Positions 1 to 7,504 are shown, counted from the first letter of the stretch. The stretch: 9,717 nt of DNA from Hyphomicrobiales bacterium (GCA_003558415.1 PWLT01000349.1:1-9717); one strand, 5' to 3'. The notes: generated from the letters alone by a model not told the origin. Numbers and translations are program-made.

Positions 1-323
1 CCGAGATCCCTCTCGGGCTTGCGCTTCTTGTGCTGGCAGGGTGGGCGCTGCACTCCGTCATCGTGCATTTCACCATCGCGCGCGCGCTCGGCGGCGATCA
101 CTTCCGCGACCGCTACGCCGAAATGGAGCTTGTACGCAAGGGCGCCTTCGCGGTGACGCCCGATGCCATGTACGGGATCGCCTTTCTCGGGCTGTGGGGG
201 ATCGCGCTTCTCTTCGGATCGTGGAACGCGCTGGTCGTGGCGCTGTTCCAGCACGCCTATATCTGGGTGCATATGTACTGCACCGAAAAGCCCGACATGG
301 AGCGGATCTACGGGCCGCGCTGA
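1..323 (+). CDS. Membrane methyltransferase-like protein (isoprenylcysteine carboxyl / phospholipid methyltransferase type), C-terminal part
   Basis: The frame is open from the left edge, so the gene starts outside the window; the GTG at 30 is an internal valine, not a start. About 106 residues are visible. Hydrophobic stretches (residues around LGLALLVLAGWAL and MYGIAFLGLWGIALLF) indicate membrane segments. The block RKGAFAVTPDAMYG resembles the 'RxGxyxxxRHPxYxG' block of small integral-membrane methyltransferases, and the tail HMYCTEKPDMERIYG resembles their 'E.p.m...yG' cofactor-site end. This suggests S-adenosylmethionine-dependent methylation of a lipid or lipid-like substrate in the inner membrane. 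That is inference: the usual Arg-His before Pro is not seen (TPDAMYG), so substrate and even activity are uncertain. Stop TGA at 321-323. It lies 72 bases upstream of pyrF on the same strand, and co-transcription is possible. Confidence 0.55.
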   Translation, partial: EIPLGLALLVLAGWALHSVIVHFTIARALGGDHFRDRYAEMELVRKGAFAVTPDAMYGIAFLGLWGIALLFGSWNALVVALFQHAYIWVHMYCTEKPDMERIYGPR

Positions 324-382
324 GCCCCGCTTGCGCCCCCGTCCCGACCCGCCTAGACAGGCCCGGCCCTCATCCCAACACC

Positions 383-387
383 GGGAG
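383..387 (+). promoter_or_regulatory. Ribosome binding site of pyrF
   Basis: GGGAG ends 8 bases before the ATG at 396. It overlaps the alternative GTG at 387, so it favours ATG 396 as the true start. Confidence 0.6.
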
Positions 388-395
388 TGACTGCC

Positions 396-1091
396 ATGCA
401 GACGTCCGATGACCGGCTGATCGTCGCCCTCGACCTGCCCGATGCCGTGCGCGGGCTGGAGATGGCGGAGCGGCTGGGCGAGAGCGTGTCCTTCTACAAG
501 ATCGGGCTGGGGATGCTGACCGGCGGCGGGCTCGCGCTGGCCAACGAGTTGCGCGCCGAGCATGGCAAGCGGATCTTCCTCGACCTAAAGCTTTTCGATA
601 TCGGCGCGACGGTGGAGGCGGCGGTGCGCGGGCTGGCGCGTTTCAACATCGATTTCCTGACCGTGCATGGCGACCCGAATGTCGTGCGCGCCGCCGCCGA
701 GGGCGCCGCTGGCTCGGGCGTGAAGATCCTCGCCGTCACGGTGCTGACCTCGCTCGATCGCGCCGATCTCGATGCGGCGCTGATCCGCCCCGGCCCGCTC
801 GACGAGATCGTGGCCGAGCGCGCCGCGCGCGCGCTCGAGGCAGGCGCCGACGGGTTGATCGCCTCCCCGCGCGAGGCGGCGCGCATCCGCGCGCTGCCGC
901 AGGCGCAAGGGCGGCTGATCGTGACCCCCGGTATCCGCCCCGCCGGTGCCGCATCCGGCGACCAGAAGCGCATCGCGACCCCGGCGCAAGCGATCGAGGC
1001 TGGCGCCGATCACATCGTCGTCGGACGCCCCATCTGGCAGGCCGCGGATCCGCGCGAGGCGGCCCGGCAAGTGCTCCGCGAACTGCGATGA
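396..1091 (+). CDS. pyrF: Orotidine 5'-phosphate decarboxylase
   Basis: Catalyses decarboxylation of orotidine monophosphate to UMP, the last step of de novo pyrimidine synthesis, in the cytosol. The 231 residues match the usual length of the short bacterial PyrF. The TIM-barrel motifs appear in order: LIVALDLP (D13), FYKIGLGM (K35), the catalytic block FLDLKLFDIG (D63, K65, D68), LTVHGDP (about 89-94), VTPGIRP (176-182, phosphate side) and VVGRPI (208-213). A GTG at 387 in frame would add three residues, but the GGGAG at 383-387 is correctly spaced only for ATG 396. The gene stands between the partial membrane methyltransferase gene upstream on the same strand and the convergent DUF4175 gene. 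No regulatory leader is evident in the 72-base upstream gap. Confidence 0.95.
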   Translation: MQTSDDRLIVALDLPDAVRGLEMAERLGESVSFYKIGLGMLTGGGLALANELRAEHGKRIFLDLKLFDIGATVEAAVRGLARFNIDFLTVHGDPNVVRAAAEGAAGSGVKILAVTVLTSLDRADLDAALIRPGPLDEIVAERAARALEAGADGLIASPREAARIRALPQAQGRLIVTPGIRPAGAASGDQKRIATPAQAIEAGADHIVVGRPIWQAADPREAARQVLRELR

Positions 1092-1167
1092 TCGCGCCTC
1101 CTGCCGGGCCAAGGCAAGGTGGCGGAGCGAACCTGAGACCGCCCATTCACGCGCAAGCGCGACGAAT

Positions 1168-3705
1168 TCAGAAACGGTCGAGCAGCCGGCGCAGGTAATC
1201 GAGCTCGATTTCGGGGCGGTCCTGCTCGCCGGAGCGGCGGCGGATCTCGTCGAGGAGTTCGCGCGCGCGGTCCTGAAGCTCGCCATCCTGCAGCAGGCCG
1301 TCATCGGTTCCGATGCGGCCCAGACGGCCCGTCTCGCGGCCGAGCGGGTCGCGCCCCTCCTGCTCGGCGCCCTCGCCGGGGAACGCCCCCTCGGTGCCGG
1401 GCTCGCCGCCGCGCTCCTCGGCGAGCTGCTCGCCCAGCCCGCGGATCCCGTCGCGCAGGGCATCGAGCGCCTCGGCCTGGCGGTCCAGCGCGCCGGCGCC
1501 GTCACCCTCGCGCAGCGCCTCCTCGGCGCGCTCCATCGCCCGGCCCGCCTCGTCGAGCGCCTCGCGATTGGCCTCGCCTTCCTCGGTTCCGTCGCCGGGG
1601 AAGGGGATCTGCTCGAGCTCGCGCAGCCGCTCGCGCAGCTCCTGCTGGCGCTCGGCAAGCCCGCGCGAATCCCCGCGCTCGTCGCCGGGGCCTTCGCCCT
1701 CGCCCTCTCCCTCACCGTCACCCTCGCCGGGGCCGGGGCCGGGCGCGTCCTGCGGACCCGGCTGGCCGAAGCGTTCCTGCAGATCGCGAAACGTGTCGTC
1801 CGAGAGGCCCTGCTGGTCGCGCAGGGTCTCGCCCAGCCCCTCCAGCGCCTGCTGGCCCTCGCCGCCCTCGCCGGTGCCGTCGCCCTCGACGACCTGCATG
1901 TTCTCCATCATCATGTTGAGCTGCTCCAGCAGCTCCATCGCCTCGGCCATGCGGCCCTGTTCCATGAGCTCCTGAATGCGGTCCATCATCTGCTGGAGTT
2001 GGTCGCCGGTGATCTCCATGCTCTCGCCTTCGGCGAAGTCGCGCTCCTCCGCGCCGTCCTGCTCGGCGCGCTGGCGCAGATAGTCGCGCATCGCCTCGCG
2101 CAGCTCCTGCATCAGCTCGGCGATCTCGTTTTCGTCGGCGCCGCTGCGCATCGCCTCCGACAGCCGATCCTGCGCCCGGCGCAGCCGCTCCAGCGCGTCG
2201 GCGAGATCGCCCTCCTCGATCTGCAGGGCAACCTCCCACAGGACCTCCGCGATCTCGTCGCGCTGCTCAGTCGGGAGCGGTCCCTCCGCGATACCCGCCT
2301 CAAGCTGACGCAACGCGACCCTCAGCTTGAGATAGGCGCGCTCGTCGCGGAAGCCCTCTTCCGGGCGATGGCTGACAGCGCGCAGAACTCCGGCCACGCG
2401 CCTGGCATTGTCGTGATTCCACAGCAGATCGCGGCGCATCTCGACCACCGCCGCCGCAAGCGGATCGAAGAAGCGCCGCCCCGGCAACACCTCCTCGCGG
2501 GTCTGGCTTTCGCCCGTCTGGCCCAGCGCATCCTCGGCGCGCAGCTGGATGCGCACCGGCAGATTCGCCCAGGGGTGCTGCGAGAAATTCTCGACCAGCA
2601 CCTCCTCGAAAGCATCCCGATCGCCGGCGATGGGCATCGGCAGATCGACCACGAGCGGTTCGAGCAGTTCGGGCTCTGGTTCCGCAGTCAGGCCATAGCG
2701 GCGATCCACCGCGTCGAGGTCGAGCGCGATCTCGGCCTCGCCCGCGACCACCCCGTAATCGTCGCGCGCCTCGAAGGGCTGGCGCATGGCCCCGCCCGAG
2801 GCGCGGGCAAGCTCCCCGGCGAGTCGGATCTCGGGTGGTGCGTCCTCCTCGACCGTGATCTCCCAGTTCCGCCCCCCCGGCCCCTGCACGCTCAACCGGC
2901 CGGGTTGGCGAATCTCGAAATCATGTGAGGGTGCCTCGGGCTCGGCCAGTTCCTCGCCCGAGACGGATTCGCCCAAGGATAGCACCCCGCTCTCGCCATA
3001 GAGCCTGATTGTCGCGCGGCTTCCCTCCGGCACCGTCAGCGCGGGCCGGTCGACCTCGTTGAGATAGAGACTCGGGCGCCCCGTATAGGTCGGGGGCTCG
3101 ATCCAGGCCTCCCAGGAATTGCTCGCAGCGCGGTCGTCAAAGCGCATCTGCTCGGGGGCGAGCGTCGCCACGTCACTGACCCGAATGGGCGAGCCGAACA
3201 GCACCGCGAGCACCAGTGCCGTGAGCGCCACATATCGCAACGCGAACGGGTCGCGCGCCGCCAGCCGCAGGTCCGGGCGCACAGCGCGAATCTGCGCCAG
3301 CCGTCCAGCCATTCGCAGCCTGTGCGCGCGCCACACCGCGGCCGACTCGGCATCCTCGGCGCCGATCGCCTGCTCATCAGCGAGCGCGGCGAGCGGGCGC
3401 CCCGAGAGCGAGCTGTCGAGACGCGCGAGCGCCTCCCCGTGTCCCGGCAGGCGCACGCGCAGCAGCCCGCGTATCAGGAACCAGGCAAACGCCACGGCCC
3501 AGATCACCACGACTGTGCGCACCGCCCAGCGCGGCTCGAGCGCGCCGGCGCCGAAGGCCAGCGCCGCGATCATCGCGATCAGCAGGGTCCAGACGGGCCA
3601 GAAGGTGCGCGTCAGTGCCTCGGCGAACAGTCCCGCCCGGGTCAGGCCGAGAGGGCGCCGCAGACCTTCGAGCGCCTGCCGGATACTCTGCTCGCTGTCG
3701 CTCAT
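1168..3705 (-). CDS. TIGR02302/DUF4175 family membrane-anchored protein, function unknown
   Basis: 845 residues, large but normal for this alphaproteobacterial family, which has no assigned function. Three hydrophobic segments lie near the N-terminus (about 36-55, 64-81, 158-171). A beta-rich middle follows (about 195-405, with WIEPPTYTGRPSLYL and an ARDDYG block) that looks like extracytoplasmic immunoglobulin-like modules. From about 410 the protein is helical and very acidic, predicted coiled coil, with nine Met between 573 and 603, then a Gly-Glu tract (659-673), more charged helix, and the closing block PEIELDYLRRLLDRF, the most recognisable family signature. The predicted topology is inner-membrane anchor plus large periplasmic part (inference). 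Start ATG at 3705 is preceded by AGGGA (3713-3709), only 3 bases away, which is tight. It lies 37 bases after lysA in the same direction and is probably the last operon gene, so a premature stop in lysA could reduce its expression by polarity. Confidence 0.88.
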   Translation of the reverse strand: MSDSEQSIRQALEGLRRPLGLTRAGLFAEALTRTFWPVWTLLIAMIAALAFGAGALEPRWAVRTVVVIWAVAFAWFLIRGLLRVRLPGHGEALARLDSSLSGRPLAALADEQAIGAEDAESAAVWRAHRLRMAGRLAQIRAVRPDLRLAARDPFALRYVALTALVLAVLFGSPIRVSDVATLAPEQMRFDDRAASNSWEAWIEPPTYTGRPSLYLNEVDRPALTVPEGSRATIRLYGESGVLSLGESVSGEELAEPEAPSHDFEIRQPGRLSVQGPGGRNWEITVEEDAPPEIRLAGELARASGGAMRQPFEARDDYGVVAGEAEIALDLDAVDRRYGLTAEPEPELLEPLVVDLPMPIAGDRDAFEEVLVENFSQHPWANLPVRIQLRAEDALGQTGESQTREEVLPGRRFFDPLAAAVVEMRRDLLWNHDNARRVAGVLRAVSHRPEEGFRDERAYLKLRVALRQLEAGIAEGPLPTEQRDEIAEVLWEVALQIEEGDLADALERLRRAQDRLSEAMRSGADENEIAELMQELREAMRDYLRQRAEQDGAEERDFAEGESMEITGDQLQQMMDRIQELMEQGRMAEAMELLEQLNMMMENMQVVEGDGTGEGGEGQQALEGLGETLRDQQGLSDDTFRDLQERFGQPGPQDAPGPGPGEGDGEGEGEGEGPGDERGDSRGLAERQQELRERLRELEQIPFPGDGTEEGEANREALDEAGRAMERAEEALREGDGAGALDRQAEALDALRDGIRGLGEQLAEERGGEPGTEGAFPGEGAEQEGRDPLGRETGRLGRIGTDDGLLQDGELQDRARELLDEIRRRSGEQDRPEIELDYLRRLLDRF
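1687..1731 (-). repeat. In-gene Gly-Glu repeat tract
   Basis: Short imperfect hexanucleotide repetition encodes residues about 659-673 of the DUF4175 protein, alternating Gly with Glu/Asp (GEGDGEGEGEGEGPG). It reads as a flexible acidic linker between two coiled-coil regions. Tracts of this kind can vary in length between strains. Confidence 0.6.
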
Positions 3706-3742
3706 GCTTCCCTATCCGGATCGGACCGCCAAGGCGGGCGCT

Positions 3743-5008
3743 TCACAGCCACGGGGGGATGGTATCGCGTGCAAGAACCTCGTCAAAGGTCGGGCGCGGG
3801 CGGATTACGGCGAAGTGATCGCCCTTGACCAGCACTTCGGGCACCAGCGGGCGGGTGTTGTATTCCGAGGCCATGACCGCACCATAGGCGCCTGCGGAGC
3901 GAAAGGCGACCAGATCGCCCTCGCCGAGCGGCGGCAAGGGCCGCCCGCGCGCAAAGGTATCACCCGTCTCGCAGACCGGTCCGACGACGTCGAAGACATC
4001 GCGCGGCGCGCCCGCGCCGGGTTCGCGAACCGGGACGATATCGTGCCAGGCATTGTACATTGCCGGGCGGACGAGATCGTTCATTGCCGCGTCGAGGATG
4101 AGAAATTTCCGCCCCTCGCCCTCCTTGAGATAGATCACCGAGGCGACCAGAATCCCCGCGTTCCCGGCGATCAGTCGGCCCGGCTCGATCTCGATCTCGC
4201 AGCCCAGATCGCCGAGCGTGCGCTTGATGAGGGCGCCGTAATCCCCGGGCAGCGGCGGGATCTCGTTCGAGGCCGCGTAGGGGATGCCAAGCCCCCCGCC
4301 CAGATCGAGGCGGTCGATACGGTGCCCGTCGGCGCGCAAGACACGCGTGAGCTCGGCCAGCTTGGTATAGGCGGCCTCGAAAGGAGCGAGATCGGTGAGC
4401 TGGCTGCCGATATGCATGTCGATGCCAACCACCGACAGCCCCGGAAGTCTGGCTGCTTCGGCATAGATCTCGCGCGCCCGCGCGATGGGCACGCCGAACT
4501 TGTCCTCGCGCCGGCCCGTCGCGATCTTCTCATGCGTGCGTGCATCCACATCGGGGTTGACGCGCAGGGTGATCGGGGCCGTCGTTTCCATCGAGGCGGC
4601 GACCTCCGAAAGCGCGCGAAGCTCGGGCTCGCTCTCGACATTGAACTGGCGGATCCCGCCCTCGAGCGCGAGCCGCATCTCCTCGCGGGTCTTGCCGACG
4701 CCCGAAAACACGATCTTCTCCCCCGGCACTCCGGCGGCGCGCGCCCGGCGGTATTCACCGCCCGAGACGACATCCATCCCCGCGCCCAGATCGGCCAGGA
4801 TGCGCAGCACGGCGAGGTTGCTGTTGGCCTTGACCTAGTAACACACGAGGTGCGGCAGGGGCGACAGCGCCTCCTCGAAGAGCCGGTAATGTCGCTCCAG
4901 CGTCGCGGTGGAGTAGCAGTAGAAGGGCGTGCCGACCTCGGCCGCGATATCGGCCACGGCGACCTCCTCGGCGTGCAGCCTGCCCTCGCGGTAGATGAAG
5001 TGATCCAT
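3743..5008 (-). pseudogene. lysA: Diaminopimelate decarboxylase, interrupted by an in-frame TAG at codon 58
   Basis: LysA converts meso-2,6-diaminopimelate to L-lysine using PLP, the last lysine-synthesis step. From ATG 5008 (GGAGA at 5017-5013 as ribosome site) to TGA 3743 there are 421 sense positions if codon 58 is counted, the normal family length. N-terminal MDHFIYREGRLHAEEVAVAD and FYCYSTATLERHY are typical. The PLP-lysine block reads CY-stop-VKANSN, with K60 the expected Schiff-base lysine. Intact downstream motifs are DVVSGGE (about 79-85), HIGSQ (199-203), GGGLGIPY (237-244), EPGR (275-278), CETGDTF (346-352, catalytic Cys) and SAGAYGAVMASEYN (about 371-384). The only lesion is TAG at 4837-4835, where homologues usually carry a small residue. 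The next start codon, GTG 4810, would give 355 residues lacking K60. It could be a true recent pseudogene, a base-calling error or a suppressed amber codon. It follows DUF2834 by 30 bases and precedes the DUF4175 gene by 37. Confidence 0.88.
4835..4837 (-). other. Premature in-frame amber codon in lysA
   Basis: On the minus strand the codons read TGT TAC TAG GTC AAG GCC. The frame is continuous with both the N-terminal part (5008-4838) and the long C-terminal part (4834-3743), so this is a substitution-type nonsense codon, not a frameshift. TCG, CAG or GAG to TAG would need one base change; an alanine codon (GCG) would need two. Confidence 0.92.
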
Positions 5009-5012
5009 GACG

Positions 5013-5017
5013 TCTCC
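5013..5017 (-). promoter_or_regulatory. Ribosome binding site of lysA
   Basis: GGAGA reads 5017 to 5013 on the minus strand, 4 bases before ATG 5008. It supports this start, which also matches the family N-terminus. Confidence 0.6.
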
Positions 5018-5038
5018 AGGCTGGCGGGCCGGCGCGGC

Positions 5039-5356
5039 TCAGCGCACCGGGCGCGTGCGCAGAAACAGGTAGAGCGGAAGCCCGCAGGAGACCCCGATCC
5101 CGAAGGTCGCCGGAATCGCGATCAGCGCCAGCCAGTTCTTGCGCACCCAGGTCTCTGCTATGATCCACACGGTCAGGGCGACGGCCGCGATCGTCAGATC
5201 CCAGACAAGTCCGCTCGTTGCGGCATTGGCATGCCAGGCATCGACCATTCCGGCAAGCGACCAGCCATGTTCGCCGAACCAGGTCGTGAACCAGTACATC
5301 GGATGCACGGCGCCCCAGATCGCCAGCGCGAGATACACAAGGCGCAGTAGCGACAT
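5039..5356 (-). CDS. DUF2834 family small integral membrane protein
   Basis: 105 residues with three clear hydrophobic segments (about 4-20, 48-68, 75-97). The pattern is that of DUF2834: an N-terminal LVYLALAIWGAVHPMYWF block, a central VWDLTIAAVALTVWIIAE helix and a C-terminal GVSCGLPLYLFLR ending. No function is known for the family. The frame stays open upstream to 5485, but that extension is charged and lies over the lipoprotein gene. ATG 5356 begins at the family start and sits one base after the lipoprotein stop (TGA-G-ATG), so translational coupling is likely; there is no strong ribosome site of its own. It is the third gene of the argH-lysA cluster and is predicted to sit in the inner membrane. 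A link to arginine or lysine metabolism is not shown. Confidence 0.82.
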   Translation of the reverse strand: MSLLRLVYLALAIWGAVHPMYWFTTWFGEHGWSLAGMVDAWHANAATSGLVWDLTIAAVALTVWIIAETWVRKNWLALIAIPATFGIGVSCGLPLYLFLRTRPVR

Positions 5357-5357
5357 C

Positions 5358-5492
5358 TCAGCGCTCGTAGACCACGCCCATGCGCGCATCACCGCCGACC
5401 GAAACGCCGGGGCGTTCGGGCGCCTCCGGCGGGCCTTCCACTCCGCAGGCGGCCAGCAGCAGCGCGGCGAGAAGCGTCGTGACAAGTCTCAT
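5358..5492 (-). CDS. Small lipoprotein, LptM (YifL)-like
   Basis: A 44-residue protein, easy to miss because of its size. It opens with Met-Arg and a hydrophobic run ([13 protein letters not shown]); the lipobox LAAC (13-16) gives Cys16 as the lipidated N-terminus after signal peptidase II cleavage. The mature start [10 protein letters not shown] resembles the 'GCGxKGPLxxP' pattern of the prokaryotic lipoprotein-attachment family that includes LptM, the small helper of LptD maturation in enterobacteria. It has Glu where that family commonly has Lys, so the LptM assignment is tentative, while the lipoprotein call is firm. The start is certain: AAGGAGA lies 7 bases upstream, and the ATG overlaps the argH stop as ATGA, a classic coupling arrangement. 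The stop at 5358 is one base from the next gene. Confidence 0.82.
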   Translation of the reverse strand: MRLVTTLLAALLLAACGVEGPPEAPERPGVSVGGDARMGVVYER

Positions 5493-6880
5493 CCCAGTGT
5501 CTCCTTCCAGCGCGCGATCTGCGCGCGCACCTGTTGCGGCGCCGTGCCGCCATAGCTCGTCCGGCTCGCCACCGAATTATGCACACCCAGCACGTCGAAC
5601 ACCTCGCGCGTGATCGCGGGATGCTCCGCCTGCATCTCCTCCAGGCCGAGATCGGGCAAATCGCACCCCTTTTCCTCGGCCCGCGCGACGAGCGCGCCCG
5701 TGACGTGATGCGCCTCCCGGAATGGTAGGCCGAGCGTGCGCACAAGCCAGTCGGCAAGATCGGTGGCGGTCGAGAAACCCGCGCTCGCCGCTTCCTCCAG
5801 CGCCGCGCGGTTGGCGCTCATGTCGGCCACCATCCCCGCCATCGCCGCGAGGCTGAGCTGCAGCGTGTCGGCGGCGTCAAAGACCTGTTCCTTGTCTTCC
5901 TGCATGTCCTTGGAATAGGCCAGCGGCAGCCCCTTCATCACCGTGAAGAGCGCCACCGCCGCGCCCAGAATCCGCCCCGTCTTGGCGCGCAGCAGCTCAG
6001 CCGCGTCGGGGTTCTTTTTCTGCGGCATGATCGAGGAGCCGGTCGAGAAGCGATCCGACAGCGTGACGAAGCGGAACTGCGCCGAGGACCAGATCACCAG
6101 CTCCTCGGCCAGCCGGCTCATGTGGATGGCGCAGATCGCGGCGGCGGACAGGAACTCCAGCGCGAAATCGCGGTCGCTTACCGCGTCGAGCGAATTGGCG
6201 CAGGGCCGCTCAAAACCCAGCTCGCGCGCCGTCATCTCGCGGTCGATGGGAAAGGAGGTGCCCGCCAGCGCCGCCGCGCCCAGCGGGCATTCATTGAGCC
6301 GCGCGCGCGCATCGCGCAGCCGGCCGGCATCGCGCGCGAACATCTCGACATAGGCGAGCATGTGGTGGCCCCAGGTCACCGGTTGGGCGGTCTGCAAATG
6401 AGTGAATCCCGGCATGACCCAGTCGGCGCCGGCCTCGGCCTGCGCCAGCAGCGCGCGCTGCAGCGTCGCGAGTCCCTCCAGCGCCAGGTCGATCTGATCG
6501 CGCACCCACAGGCGCAGATCGGTCGCCACCTGGTCGTTGCGCGAGCGCGCGGTGTGCAGCCGACCGGCAGGCGCACCAATTACCTCCTTGAGCCGCGCCT
6601 CCACATTCATGTGGATGTCCTCGAGCTCGCGCGAGTAGCTGAACGTACCCTGCTCGATCTCTGACAACACCGTGAGCAGACCTTTCTCGATGCTGTGGAA
6701 ATCGCTATCGCTGATGATGCCCACCGCCGCGAGCATCGCGGCATGGGCGCGGGAGCCGCGAATGTCCTGGGCGTAGAGTCGGCGGTCGAAGTCGATGGAG
6801 GCGTTGATCGCCTCCATGACAGCATCCGGCCCCTGCGCGAAACGCCCGCCCCACATGGTATTGGAGCTCGATTCCGTCAT
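5489..6880 (-). CDS. argH: Argininosuccinate lyase
   Basis: Cleaves argininosuccinate to arginine and fumarate, the last step of arginine synthesis, as a cytosolic homotetramer of the fumarase/aspartase superfamily. At 463 residues it has family length. Motifs: MWGGRF (9-14), HTARSRNDQ (109-117), GFTHLQ with catalytic His161, the substrate-binding region around 230-240 ([10 protein letters not shown]), the superfamily signature [11 protein letters not shown] (281-291) with the catalytic serine loop, and SKDMQEDKE (323-331). An upstream in-frame start at 6910 would add ten residues ([10 protein letters not shown]) not typical of ArgH. ATG 6880 has GAGGG 8 bases upstream and matches the family N-terminus. 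It is the first gene of the leftward cluster. Its start codon overlaps the start of divergent tlpA, so its promoter must lie inside tlpA coding DNA. Confidence 0.96.
   Translation of the reverse strand: MTESSSNTMWGGRFAQGPDAVMEAINASIDFDRRLYAQDIRGSRAHAAMLAAVGIISDSDFHSIEKGLLTVLSEIEQGTFSYSRELEDIHMNVEARLKEVIGAPAGRLHTARSRNDQVATDLRLWVRDQIDLALEGLATLQRALLAQAEAGADWVMPGFTHLQTAQPVTWGHHMLAYVEMFARDAGRLRDARARLNECPLGAAALAGTSFPIDREMTARELGFERPCANSLDAVSDRDFALEFLSAAAICAIHMSRLAEELVIWSSAQFRFVTLSDRFSTGSSIMPQKKNPDAAELLRAKTGRILGAAVALFTVMKGLPLAYSKDMQEDKEQVFDAADTLQLSLAAMAGMVADMSANRAALEEAASAGFSTATDLADWLVRTLGLPFREAHHVTGALVARAEEKGCDLPDLGLEEMQAEHPAITREVFDVLGVHNSVASRTSYGGTAPQQVRAQIARWKETLG
5500..5506 (-). promoter_or_regulatory. 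Strong ribosome binding site of the small lipoprotein, inside argH
   Basis: AAGGAGA reads 5506 to 5500 on the minus strand within the last argH codons, 7 bases before ATG 5492. It is the best Shine-Dalgarno match I found in the window and settles that the 44-codon frame is a real gene. Confidence 0.78.
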
Positions 6881-7469
6881 GACCCAGACCCTCGCTGCAG
6901 CATTGCGCAAACTTCGCCTGGCAGTCCTCTACACGGCCCTTCTGGTGTGTGCAAACGCGCTCGCGGCTGCTGATGTCGGCGAACTTGAGGCGATGCGCGA
7001 GGGGGACATGCGCAAGCTGAGCTTTCACGCCGAGCCGCGCAGCTTCGACATCGCCGCGACCGCGCTGAGCGACGAGACCGACGCCGAGCGCACGCTGGCC
7101 GAATATGAGGGCCGCTGGGTGCTGCTGAATTTCTGGGCGACATGGTGCGCTCCCTGCCGTCACGAGATGCCCTCGCTCGACCGGCTCGAAGCCGCGCTCG
7201 GGGGCGATGATTTCGCCGTGGTCCCCGTGGCCACGGGGCGCAACCCGCTGCAGGGGATCGAGCGCTTCTTTGCGGAAACCGATCTGGAACACCTGCCGAT
7301 CCTGAGGGATCCGGGGCAGCAGATCGCGCGCGAGATGGGGGTGCTGGGGCTGCCGGTGACGGTGATTCTCGACCCCCAGGGCCGCGAGATCGCGCGCCTG
7401 ACTGGCGATGCCGAGTGGGACAGCGATTCCGCCAAGGCGATTGTGACGGCGCTGATCGACGCGCAGTGA
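6879..7469 (+). CDS. tlpA: TlpA-like secreted thioredoxin-fold protein-disulfide reductase
   Basis: 196 residues. An N-terminal hydrophobic segment (about 12-31, [20 protein letters not shown]) acts as a membrane anchor or signal peptide, placing the thioredoxin fold in the periplasm. The active site is FWATWCAPC (85-93, Cys90 and Cys93), and the cis-proline loop is [12 protein letters not shown] (around Pro159). Members of this family reduce disulfides, for example during cytochrome c or cytochrome oxidase maturation; the exact client is not shown here. Further in-frame starts exist upstream (such as 6795), but they lie in argH and would put charged residues before the signal sequence. ATG 6879 is chosen although its ribosome site is weak (GGAG at 6863-6866, 12 bases away). 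A TTG at 6903 is another possible start. The promoter must lie within argH. Confidence 0.87.
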   Translation: MTQTLAAALRKLRLAVLYTALLVCANALAAADVGELEAMREGDMRKLSFHAEPRSFDIAATALSDETDAERTLAEYEGRWVLLNFWATWCAPCRHEMPSLDRLEAALGGDDFAVVPVATGRNPLQGIERFFAETDLEHLPILRDPGQQIAREMGVLGLPVTVILDPQGREIARLTGDAEWDSDSAKAIVTALIDAQ

Positions 7470-7485
7470 CCCGCAACCGGGCCGC

Positions 7486-7504
7486 AGCGGGGTCAGGCCC
7501 CGTT
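7486..7504. terminator. Possible bidirectional hairpin between tlpA and nrdJ
   Basis: CGGGG / TCAGG loop / CCCCG gives five GC pairs (7488-7492 with 7498-7502), extendable by one G-T and one A-T pair. It sits in the 64-base gap where tlpA and nrdJ converge, the expected place for a shared terminator. There is no T tract on either side, so it is at best a weak or factor-assisted terminator. Confidence 0.35.

Noticed and set aside
387..395. GTG 387 as the pyrF start
   Set aside because: It overlaps the Shine-Dalgarno sequence that is correctly spaced for ATG 396.
1150..1161. CGCG-CAAG-CGCG hairpin between pyrF and the DUF4175 gene
   Set aside because: Only four pairs with no T tract; such short GC palindromes are expected by chance at this base composition.
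946..2928. 660-codon open frame on the plus strand opposite the DUF4175 gene
   Set aside because: Low-complexity Ala/Leu/Arg-rich translation exactly antisense to a recognisable family. It is a by-product of GC-rich third positions.
3743..4810. lysA as an intact 355-residue gene starting at GTG 4810
   Set aside because: It would lack the PLP lysine and the N-terminal family region, both of which are encoded in the same frame just upstream of the TAG.
4835..5008. Pyrrolysine or other programmed recoding at the lysA TAG
   Set aside because: No recoding element can be recognised around it and no pyl gene is in the window. A point mutation or sequencing error is simpler, so it is kept only as a check in the findings.
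3119..5350. 743-codon open frame on the plus strand opposite lysA and its neighbours
   Set aside because: It runs across several genes on the other strand, including the lysA stop and both small genes, and has no recognisable domain.
5039..5485. 148-residue version of the DUF2834 protein
   Set aside because: The extra N-terminal part is charged, overlaps the lipoprotein gene in another frame and does not belong to the family.
6881..6910. Ten-residue N-terminal extension of argH
   Set aside because: Not typical of the family and covers the argH ribosome site; ATG 6880 fits better.
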